Positions 51,501-61,000 of a DNA stretch of 64,000 nt are shown here, piece by piece. Every line of letters starts with the position of its first letter. Positions within the stretch are counted from its first letter, which is position 1. The DNA is from a virus: IMG/VR virus record IMGVR_UViG_3300020445_001256, positions 23,448 to 87,447 of that record. The stretch is one strand, 5' to 3'. The position numbers were made by a program, and so were the translations under genes. The notes under the pieces were generated by a model. The model was not told where the DNA came from, did not search any database, and saw nothing but the letters and a program-made list of their open reading frames with translations.

Positions 51501-53458
51501 TTTATCCATATGCTATTGGTCCAAGATATTATGGATCACCTTTATTTGAAGGTGACACACCACCACCAGCACCTACAATATTCCCAACTGTTGCAGAGGG
51601 TGATGTTGTTTTAAGTACTGATAATCCTGGACAAGTATCTTATATTAAGATGACTAAGAAAGGTGATAATTATTTTGGTGCTGCAACTGCAAGAATTTTA
51701 GGTGGTGAAGGAAGTGGTGCTACAGGAACACCTACTGTTCAAACAGTTACTGGTCTTTCATTAACTAATCAAGGTAGAAATTATGCAACTCCTCCAACAC
51801 TTATCTTTGAAGGTGGTGGTGGTCAAGGTGCTCAAGGTGCTGCTGAAGTTGATATATTAGGTAAGGTTACATCAATTAGTATTGTTAATCAAGGTGAGTA
51901 TTATGATGAACCTCCATATGTTTTAATTACTGGTGGCGGTGGATTAGGTGCTAAAGCAGAGGCAACTGTATCTCAAGGTAAAGTTACTGGTATTAATGTA
52001 ATAGAACCTGGTGATGGATATACTGGATCACCTAATGTTATCTTTACAAAACTTGTTAATCTTAAACGTAAGACAAGAGCAAGACAGGCATTTAACTCAT
52101 CTAATATATTCTTAACTGGTCTTGTTAAAACTGTTGCACCAGCAGATACTACGATATATGTTAATTCTACTGCTGCTTATCCAGGATCTGGTACTATTAT
52201 TCTTAATAGAGAAACTATTACCTACACTTCTAAAGGAGCAGGTAGATTTACTGGTGTAACCAGAGGTGTTAACTTTAATTACGACCAGAGAATTATTCTT
52301 GATGCTGGACAAAATGATTCTGAAGGTAATTCAACTTATCAATTCCAAGTTGGTGATAGAGTTATTAGAAAAGTTGAAAATGCTGCTAACAAGGTTGCTA
52401 AAGTATATGACTGGGATCCTTCAACTAGAGAATTATTAGTTGTATTTGAAATTGATGAATTAGCATTTATTGATGGTGGATTACCTTCTACAGAAGATGC
52501 AATCGTTCAGTTTGATGCTGGTGTTGCTGCTTCTGCTCCAAGTGGGTTCCAACCTCATGTTGTTTTACAAACAGCAAATGAAGTAGGGCAAGTTATACCA
52601 CTTTTAACTGCACCAACACTTACAACATTACAAGATGCAGCATTTGAAGATGATGATGAGAACTTGGGTACAGGTGATGGAATACCTGATCTTGTAAATA
52701 CAAGTACTGATTTTGAAAATCAAATTAGTCTTGATGGTGGTATCTATAGTTCACTATATGGTATTGAAGCAACTCAGGGTGGTCAAAACACTACTCTATT
52801 CCAAGTTGGTGATAATATTAAGGATGGTTCAATACCATTTAAATATGCCACTGTAGGGACTGCAGGTGCTCTTGCAGACGGTGTAGACCATACTGCACTA
52901 GTCAAACTATACCTTGATGCTAATAACGCTAATGGTCAAAGTTTCAGTGTTAATGAAGTTGTAACGGGTAATATCTCTGGAGTTATTGGAACTGTTGTTA
53001 CTTGGGATCCTGTAGAGGTAAGTCTTACTGTTAAGGATATTGTTCCTTATAATACAGGTGATGTTAATGTTGGTATAGGTGGTTATCTTTATAAATTCTC
53101 TGAGAAGGGTACTATAGTTGATTATTATGTTCAAACAGCAGGAACTAACTATACACAAACTCCAACACTAGCAGTTGAAAATATTGGTGATATACAAGCA
53201 ACAGGAACAGTTAATATGACCACTGCTGGTGACCAAGTTGCAAGTATTACTATAACTAACGGTGGTTATGGTATTACACAATCTGTTGATGGATCATATA
53301 ACCTTCATCCTACAGTAACATTTAATAATGGTGCAGGTGACACCACTGGTTCAGGTGCTAAAGCATATGCAATTATGGGTGGTGAAAACATCGTTGGTAA
53401 TGGTGGTGCGACTTATCGTATCAAATCAATTGAATATACTACACAGGTTCGTTCGTAA
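48518..53458 (+). CDS. large mosaic virion protein with split YHYH and cupredoxin-like domains, 1,646 aa
   Basis: 'GGSGYSVSDPP.L.VTG' Gly repeats open the protein and recur at about 1035-1180. A cupredoxin-like domain spans about 358-476 (HPMRFST ... YYHCAYHTHMSGYTGDEG). A YHYH domain begins at about 500 (HSKILGMSFDGYPIYGPYGY). It resumes only after insertions, first at about 742 (SGYRLKTSLELAGNRPAVT) and again at about 965-1010 (LDAYNGKFAVTPEYPNGTYA, PYAIGPRYYG). A second cupredoxin-like insert lies between. It starts 5 nt after the fibre gene. It is a likely adhesin or baseplate-decorating protein. YHYH domains are common in marine phage virion proteins, and their ligand is unknown. Confidence 0.85.
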   Translation: MARTVPGSGAVINPIFDETFGVRAVEVLKGGSGYSVSDPPKLSVTGCGTPDVEALLYPIIDSDSGKIIHVRVLNRGSGYDPLRLQIIPQGETPNVVTSFDFNRIWQTHPNSTTTGAFSGTTDRLLIASDNHPKPTWTQAEAAPGGGPLVDRTFNQTFVFRGGKDVPNNGTRENQQDKVVGILANGGLLHTPEWGPDGNAPPGHSIDAVKNNYVKSNDAYDVVTENNIKYYHSNKLINEWELKNGVFDWGLLRPFTWNIKVEYDNIMLQVTDVDETLGTITVGRLVDEIAGNARGEIAKVVRNNQNVVTRIYLRDLSTSASFSQGDGCLGSNGFNFKIQEVPLAFPTGVFYIDFGTEASEFGSFTPGTYYMAPENIKVQRNYLIIWNQSDSSNSQGAQGHPMRFSTTPDGPLNQTPGTLYYKSTGVTEAPAADYENEYQPLFIMNQDESARIYYHCAYHTHMSGYTGDEGYMIFDSTVDNDPRPNTYYTDNFYQSDSNNPATIDRSRHTDGHSKILGMSFDGYPIYGPYGYLLGGTSIITTTPSLSYYGGLFYQVGDGYPTVAQTGSGSGAVVNITEIGTYQTGGIQSFTIAEGGSGYAVGDKIRILHKYDGAFVSGYTHSSWNANGDRTAGVYGEVGTASEFTVQASWTSANGIGGKPKVTVDADGSVSNVTLGGNGPEAIPGPDGNMGYNYVEDEVITIPGNYIGGSSPAGDIEVRVAWATDDDSGVATITAIGAGIGKETSGYRLKTSLELAGNRPAVTTASTVTYTVTSSNGKYLFDGASPSFLNLERGKTYVFNLNSATNDSQQLLIGINEDGWHSQNPVVIGDTTQLFGGPGITYTIDGATVSYTGYLTGFNGATTRSITFQVPATAPAALYLFAYTTADYGLRTVQDGYILGDLIDDNIFDESVLWDSGTAYVIGETVKNSSDVIYEATAAINSGGSQPVHTTGTTSNWKFLGKKGSLDAYNGKFAVTPEYPNGTYAYYMIEDSSGNPVYPYAIGPRYYGSPLFEGDTPPPAPTIFPTVAEGDVVLSTDNPGQVSYIKMTKKGDNYFGAATARILGGEGSGATGTPTVQTVTGLSLTNQGRNYATPPTLIFEGGGGQGAQGAAEVDILGKVTSISIVNQGEYYDEPPYVLITGGGGLGAKAEATVSQGKVTGINVIEPGDGYTGSPNVIFTKLVNLKRKTRARQAFNSSNIFLTGLVKTVAPADTTIYVNSTAAYPGSGTIILNRETITYTSKGAGRFTGVTRGVNFNYDQRIILDAGQNDSEGNSTYQFQVGDRVIRKVENAANKVAKVYDWDPSTRELLVVFEIDELAFIDGGLPSTEDAIVQFDAGVAASAPSGFQPHVVLQTANEVGQVIPLLTAPTLTTLQDAAFEDDDENLGTGDGIPDLVNTSTDFENQISLDGGIYSSLYGIEATQGGQNTTLFQVGDNIKDGSIPFKYATVGTAGALADGVDHTALVKLYLDANNANGQSFSVNEVVTGNISGVIGTVVTWDPVEVSLTVKDIVPYNTGDVNVGIGGYLYKFSEKGTIVDYYVQTAGTNYTQTPTLAVENIGDIQATGTVNMTTAGDQVASITITNGGYGITQSVDGSYNLHPTVTFNNGAGDTTGSGAKAYAIMGGENIVGNGGATYRIKSIEYTTQVRS

Positions 53459-53462
53459 CCTT

Positions 53463-53470
53463 CATAAATA
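53463..53470 (+). promoter_or_regulatory. late promoter box CATAAATA
   Basis: CATAAATA lies 5 nt after the previous stop and 26 nt before the gp8 start, followed by AAGAGGA. It is the same octamer as at 47256 and 62743. Confidence 0.72.
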
Positions 53471-53496
53471 AACAAGAGGACAATAGTCACTAGGAA

Positions 53497-55029
53497 ATGG
53501 CAGCTCTATTAACTGATCAATTTAGAATTTTTTCAGCTCAAAAATTCATTAAAGCTCTTGAGGGTCCAGATGCAACCCAGAGCGACACGGCTGCGGGTGC
53601 AACGAGAGATCGTTTGTACTTGTTTATTGGAAGACCGCAAAGTTGGGACAATGAAAACTCGCCTCCACAGGCAGTTGATTCATTCTCAGAATTTTCTGGT
53701 GCTTATGATGATATGGTTTCTCTGAAGAGAGTCCTTGCTTCAGATACCGTTCAGGTGGTTCGTAGAATTGACTGGGTTTCTCCAGAACAAACTACTGGTG
53801 GATTAGGTTTTACCTATGACATGTATCGCCAAGACTATTCTCCTAGTAAAACTGCTGCATCTGGTGCTACTAAACTATATGATTCTGACTTTTACGTTGT
53901 AAACTCTCAGTATCAAGTATATAAGTGCATCTATAACGGAACTTCACCTTCCGATCCTAACGGAAAACCTTCGACTGTTGAACCAACTGGAACATCTACT
54001 TCAATTATTACCACTGGTGATGGTTATCGTTGGAAGTATATGTATACTATTCCTGTTGCATCAGTTCTTAAGTTCTTCTCTACAGACTATATGCCTGTCT
54101 TTACTAATGATTCTGTAAAGACAAATGCTGTTGCTGGTGAGATTGACACTGTAGTAATTAATGCTGCTGGAACTGGTTATAACAACGGAACTTATGATAA
54201 CGTTGCTATTAATGGTGACGGAACAGGTGGTCGAGTTTCCATCGTTGTTGACGGTGGTAAAGTCATTTCAGCAACTGTTACCTCTGGTGGTACTGGTTAT
54301 ACCTTTGGTAAAATTAGTGTTGATAATATAACTGGTATTGGAACAGGAACTGGTGGACAAGTTGATGTTATCATTCCTCCTCCTGGTGGTCATGGTTCTG
54401 ACGCAGTTGTAGAAATTGGTGCTTTCCGAGTTATGATTAACGCCAAACTCTCATATGATGAGGGTGCAGGTGACTTCCCGATTGATAACGACTATCGTCG
54501 TATTGGTCTAATTACTAATCCTTTAAAGTTTGGAACTGCAGAATTAATTGCAGACTTGACTGTTTCTGCTACTAAAGCAGCAATTTTCTCACCTACTTTC
54601 CAAGGTAATTACGTTCCTGATGAGATCATTACTCAAACACGTGTTGTTGGTGGAACCAACGTTACTGCTCGTGCAAGAGTTATTTCATGGAATGCAACAA
54701 CAAAAGTTTTGAAATACTATCAAAACTCTGTAGATGGTATCTTCCCTGAAGTTACTGGTACACAAAATGAGTTTGATGGATCTAACGTTATAAGTGGAGC
54801 GACATCTGGTGCAGCTGGTCAACCTGATGTTAACTTCCCTGCCGTCCCTAATTCTTCTTCTAGAACCATTAATAATACCGAGTATGACTTGGGTATGAAA
54901 TTTAATAATGGTTATGCAAAACCTGAAGTCGCTTCAAGTAGCGGTTCAGTTGTTTACATAGATAATAGGAGATCTATTAGTCGTGCAAACGACCAGGTAG
55001 AAGATATTAAAATCGTAATCGAGTTCTAA
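53497..55029 (+). CDS. 8: baseplate wedge protein gp8
   Basis: The 510-aa protein shares T4 gp8 landmarks. DRLYLFIGRPQSWDNEN is near the N-terminus. LASDTVQVVRRIDW, YQVYKCIYNGTSPSDPNGKP, TTGDGYRWKYMYTIP and YRRIGLITNPL follow. The C-terminal YIDNRRSISRANDQVEDIKI parallels the 'ENR..I.M..DQ.E.I' ending of T4 gp8. It is longer than T4 gp8 (334 aa) because a Gly-rich repeat domain of about 100 residues (INAAGTGYNNGTYDN onwards, residues about 210-310) is inserted. gp8 dimers join wedge proteins in T4. Confidence 0.9.
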   Translation: MAALLTDQFRIFSAQKFIKALEGPDATQSDTAAGATRDRLYLFIGRPQSWDNENSPPQAVDSFSEFSGAYDDMVSLKRVLASDTVQVVRRIDWVSPEQTTGGLGFTYDMYRQDYSPSKTAASGATKLYDSDFYVVNSQYQVYKCIYNGTSPSDPNGKPSTVEPTGTSTSIITTGDGYRWKYMYTIPVASVLKFFSTDYMPVFTNDSVKTNAVAGEIDTVVINAAGTGYNNGTYDNVAINGDGTGGRVSIVVDGGKVISATVTSGGTGYTFGKISVDNITGIGTGTGGQVDVIIPPPGGHGSDAVVEIGAFRVMINAKLSYDEGAGDFPIDNDYRRIGLITNPLKFGTAELIADLTVSATKAAIFSPTFQGNYVPDEIITQTRVVGGTNVTARARVISWNATTKVLKYYQNSVDGIFPEVTGTQNEFDGSNVISGATSGAAGQPDVNFPAVPNSSSRTINNTEYDLGMKFNNGYAKPEVASSSGSVVYIDNRRSISRANDQVEDIKIVIEF

Positions 55030-55032
55030 CGA

Positions 55033-58000
55033 ATGGCACAGAATACTAATTTAAACGTAACACCGTATTACGACGACTTTGATAAAGCAAAGAACTTTTA
55101 TCGAGTGTTATTCCGTCCTGGATTTCCAATACAGGCAAGAGAACTTACCAGTATGCAATCCATCCTGCAAAATCAGGTGGAGAATATGGGAACCCATATG
55201 TTCAAGGATGGAGCAATGGTCATTCCTGGGCAAATTGGTTACGATTTAGAAGTTGATGCGATTCAGGTTCAAGAGAGTTTCTTGGGTGCTGATGTAGAAA
55301 ATTATCGTTCTCAACTTACAGGAAAAATTATTACAGGTCTTACCTCTGGTGTTAAGGCTAAAGTTCTTTATAGTATTTCTGCTACTACTTCTGAAAAAGG
55401 TTATATTACTTTGTATCTAAAGTATATTGAATCTGGAACAGAGACAGGTGGTACTGAAAATACACAACAAACATTTATTAATAATGAGCAGTTAGTTACT
55501 GATACTGAGATTACTTTTGGAACCACTTTGATTGAAATTGGTTCACCATTTGCTCAGTTATTACCTACTGCTGCAATACAAACTGGTTCTGCTGCATATG
55601 TTCAAACTGGTGTTTACTTCATTAGAGGATTCTTTGTAGACGTTCCTTATCAATATATTCTCCTTGATCAGTATGGAAGCACACCAAAATACAGGATCGG
55701 TCTCGAAATTCTGGAATCGATCATCACCCCAGAAGATGACTTATCACTCAATGATAACGCTGCAGGAACATCTAATTATGCTGCTCCTGGTTCTCACAGG
55801 TTCAGAATAACTACTAACCTAGTTAAGAAATTACTTACAGATGAAGCAGATAAAGACTTTATAGAATTACTGCGTATTAATGGAGATAAAGTTGAGAAAT
55901 TAGTTGATCGTAGTGCATATGATGAACTAGAAAGATCACTTGCTACTAGAACTTATGAAGAGTCTGGTGACTATGTGGTTGATGATTTCCAAATCACAAT
56001 GCGTGAAAACTTAGATGATGGATTTAATAACGGTGTATATGCAACTGGTGATACTACTGCTGATGGTAATTCAGCAGCAGAAAATCTTTTTGCTGTTGAG
56101 TTTGGACCAGGTACTGCATATGTTAGAGGATATAGAATTAAAACTCTTGCTCCAACCTATGTTGACTTAGCAAAACCAAGAGATACAAACTCTGCACAAA
56201 ATACGATTGTTCCTTTTGAATTAGGAAACTATTCTAAAGTAACGAATACTTTTGGATTCTTAAACACTTCTGGTTCTACAATTTCTAATGCATATCAGAC
56301 AGTAGAATTACGTGATAGATTTACAGCAACTCCTGGTGACAGTGTAGGTAATCTAATTGGTTATGCTCGTGCTGCTTCACTTGAGTTTTTAACTAATCCA
56401 AATGGAACATTTGGTGATACTGATGACCAGTATAAACTACACATGTTTGATGTGCAGATGTTTACTGTTATTCAATTAGCATCTGCTCAAACTATTCAAA
56501 GTACTGCTGCTGATAATAGAGGATCTTTAATTGTTGGTAAAACAACTGGTGCTAGAGGTTATATAGTTGCTCCTATATCAAGTGCTACACATCTACAAGT
56601 GTATCAGGTTGAAGGGGTATTTGCAAAAGGTGAAATGGTCACTGTTGATGGTTTAGATAAAGATACCATTACTAATGTTCATACTTACCAATATTCTGAT
56701 ACTCGTCAAGTTCTTTCTAGAGATGAAAGCACTAGTAATGTAGAATTTACTGCTGATATTATTTTAGAAGATCTAAGAGGACTTCAAGGTATTACATTTA
56801 CATATGATGCTACGGGTGGTTCAGAGAAAATTACGGGAACAAATTCTAACTTTGCTGCTGATCTACGTGCTGGAGATAGAATCTACTTTAATGAAACTAA
56901 GTATGTTGACGTTGATTATGTAGACCCAACCAATTTAGCATCTGCTAATGGTTCTACTATCTTTAATTATTCAACTCAAGTAGCACTTGTAACTCCTGGT
57001 GGAGGTGGTGCTGCTCCTAGTGCAGGAACATATACACAGCTACTTCGTTATAGAGGTAAGTTACTTGAAGTTGATAAAGCAACTTTAATTAAGGAAATGC
57101 CTAAGCCTTATGTTAAGAGCATTTCTGATGAATCTATGATTGTTAGAAGAACGTTTGATAACCAAACTGTTTCTTCTAGTTCACTTTCAATTACTCTTCC
57201 TGAGAATGAACAGTTCCAAGCAATTACAGATGCTAATTATACTCTAACTGTAATGGGTGGATCTAATGGTACTTATCCTGTTGGCGATCAATTACCTGTT
57301 GATACTGTAAACTCTGGTGGTATAGGATATACTGCTTTTGCTGATCCAGCAACTAAGACTACTCTTAATATTTCAAACCTAACAAATATTACATCAGTTA
57401 AAGTTACTGCATCTATTTCTAAGAACGTTACAACTAAAAAGACAAAATCACCAACAAATATGTTTGTCTTGAAAGTTAATCAGAGTCAAGAGAATTTAGA
57501 TAAGATGAAATATGGTCTTACTTATTCTGGTGTATATGGAACTAGAATTGAAGATCAAGAATTATCTTTAGGATTAACAGATGTATTTAATGTTCATGCT
57601 GTATATGAATCCTTAGATGATCTTGATCCTGTAATTCCATCAGTTACTTTAGTTGAACCTGCTTTCTTTGCTAATAAGAGTATTGTTACTGGTAGAACTT
57701 CAAAGGCAAGAGCAAGAGTTGTTGATTTTAACTCAAGTACTTTAAAACTAACAGTTGTTTATCTAGAAGGTAAGTTTGTTTCTGGTGAAACATTAGATGG
57801 ACTTAATAGTAGTAATGTTGCTATTCAAGGTATTATTAATGACTCTGTAGGTTCTGTTATTGCTGGATCTAAAGTAATTACAGATCGTTATACTTTACAG
57901 AACGGTCAAACTGATTTCCTTTATGGTATATCTAAACTGACTAGAGAGAAAGGTGTTGCACAACCTATTAGAAAATTAAAAATAGTTTTAGATTACTATA

Positions 58001-61000
58001 CACATGCTGCAACTGGAGATTACTTCGGTGGTCAATCTTATCTTGATACTAACTATGCAGATATTCCATTCTACTCTGGTTTATTCTTACCTGATTTCTT
58101 AGATTTCCGTCCAGGTGTTAAAAACTTATTTGCAGGAACAGGTACTGTTGCATCACCAGCATATGTTCAGTTACCATCATTAGACTTTAGATCAAGAATC
58201 TTCCCAACTTCTGGTACACCTTCAGCAACGTTGTTTGATGTTCCTCAAGTTAATAGTGATTTTAGATGTGATTTTGATTGGTATTTGTCAAGGGTTGATA
58301 AAGTATTTGTTCTCCCTAGTGGTGAATTCCAGATCATTAAAGGTAAGTCTGCAGAGAATCCTACTGAACCAGATGATTTACAGGATGGTATGCTATTAGC
58401 AGTACTAAAGCATGATCCTTATACATTTGATACTTCTGACGATACTATTATCATAAAGTCTGATAATAAGAGATATACCATGAGAGATATTGGTAATATC
58501 GAAAATCGTCTTAATAATGTTGAGTATTATACATCACTTAACATGCTTGAATCAGATACATTTAATACTGAAGTTTTAGATTCATCTGGTAAGAGTCGTT
58601 TGAAGAATGGTTTTATTGTAGATGACTTTACAGATCATTCTAAATCTGACATGGAAGAAGAAGACTATAGTGCTTCATTGGATTATGAGTCAGGAACATG
58701 TCATGCTTCACACTATACTACTAATGTTTCTTTATTACTTGATAGTTCATTATCACAAAATGTCCAGCAAACTGGTCCTCTAATTACACTTCCATATGTT
58801 GAAGAGGCATTAATTATACAACCATATGCTTCTAGAGTTGAGAATGTAAACCCATTCAACGTTTTTGCTTATATTGGACGTATTGATTTAACTCCTGCAT
58901 CTGATGACTGGGTAGATACTAATCGTCTTCCAAGAAGAGTTACTAGTATTGAAGGTAACTTTAGAGCAACTAGAAGAAGACTTAATGTAGACCAAAATGG
59001 ATTTGCTCCAACACAATGGAGAGCATGGAGGACTACTTGGACAGGAACATCTCGTGGTAGTTGGAATAGATGGAGAGAGCATACTTTTGCTAACTTTGTT
59101 CCAGGTAGAGGTCGTCGTGTTCTTGGTAGTAGAACAACTACTACAACTCGTCGTCAAACAAGATCTGGTATTAGAACTAGAGTTGTACCAAGGATTGATA
59201 GAAGATCATTAGGAGATAGGATAGTATCAGAAACTTCAATACCGTGGATTAGGTCTAGGAACGTTGAAGTTGTTGTTGCTCGTATGAAGCCAAGAACTTC
59301 ATTCTTCTCATTCTTTGATGGTCAGAAGATTGATGATTATATGATTCCTAAAGTTATTGAACTTATTAAAAACTCTTCTACTGATAGTAGAACTAACTCA
59401 ACACCATTCGTGGTTGGAGAATTAGTTAGAGGTTTAACAAGTGGGTGTAGATTTAGAGTTGCTGCACCAAATGACTTCTACAAGTACAATCAGTATGATG
59501 ATACTGAGATGCCATCATCTTATGCATCTACTACAGCATTCTTAAATATTGATACTGAATCACTTGCTAGAAGAGCAGTAGGACGTTACTATGGTAACTT
59601 CCAAGTTGGTGAAGTTCTACTTGGACAATCTGGTGCAAGAGCAGTTGTTAAAGATCGTAGATCAGTTACAGATAGATTAGGGCAATGGAAGGGAGCATTC
59701 TTTATTCCAAATCCTAGAAATAGGTCTAATCCACGTTGGTCAACTGGTGATAGAACTCTAAGACTTACTACAAGTAAGACTGATTCTAGACTTCCAGGAG
59801 CAGTTTCTTCATCTGCAGAGACTGAGTACTCAGCAAAAGGAACACTTAGGAGAGTTCAAGAAAACGTATTAGCAGTTAGAAATGCTAGACTTGTAAGAGA
59901 CACAACAACACAAAGAAGAACTAGAAGATCAACTAGAACTGAAACTCGTCAGGTTGGTTGGTGGGATCCACTAGCACAATCATTCTTAATAACAGAAGAA
60001 GGTGGTACATTCATTACTTCAGTGGATGTATATTTCAACACTAAGGATACTAATATTCCGATCTCTATGCAGATCAGAACAATGGAAAATGGTTATCCAA
60101 CAACTACTATTCTCCCATTCTCTGATACTACAGTAACTCCTGATAATGTTCAGATCTCTGAAACTGGTGCTATTGCGACTAAGTTTACATTTAGAGCACC
60201 TGTTTATATTCCACAGTCTATTGAACATTGTTTTGTTCTATTCTCCGATTCCAACTCTTATCAGGTTTGGATTTCTAGAATGGGTGAATTGGATATTTCT
60301 GGAGACAGAACTATATCTGAACAGCCTTATGCTGGTGTTCTATTCAAATCACAGAACGCAACTACTTGGACAGCAGACCAATATGAAGATCTTAAGTTTA
60401 TTGTAAATAGAGCGAAGTTTACTACTGGTTTAAATTCTAGAGTTACACTTACCAATGCTCCTTTAGATGTAGGTAATAATGGTAAGATTACTTTAGCTCC
60501 TGATCCAATTCAAACTTATCAACCAGAGTTACAACTTAATACTGCAGCATCTAACTTAACTGATACACCGTTTACTATTGGTGCTCGTGTTTATCAGAAA
60601 CAGTCTCTTGCTCAAGGAACCATTACTGCGAAAGCAAATAAAGGTGGTGGTGGATTTACTCTAACCATTAATGATATTAGTGGCACTTGGGTTGATGCAC
60701 AAGCAATTGTGTCATCTAAGACCACTGGAACGATAACTCTAACAAGTACTTCTGGATATGCAGTTGGTGACGTAATTACTGGTGGAACTAGTAGCACTAC
60801 TTCTACAATTACTGCAGTAACCAATGCAACCACTTTGGCAGTTAATTATCTTTCTGGAGCATATACTAACGGTGAGACAGTAACTGGTGACGGTGCTGGA
60901 GGAGGAACTGCAAACCAATCAACAACAGTTCCTGGATCTGGAACTAATACTGTTCCTGCTGGAGACAGAGTAAGTTCTGCTACAGTTCAAGCAGCAACTC

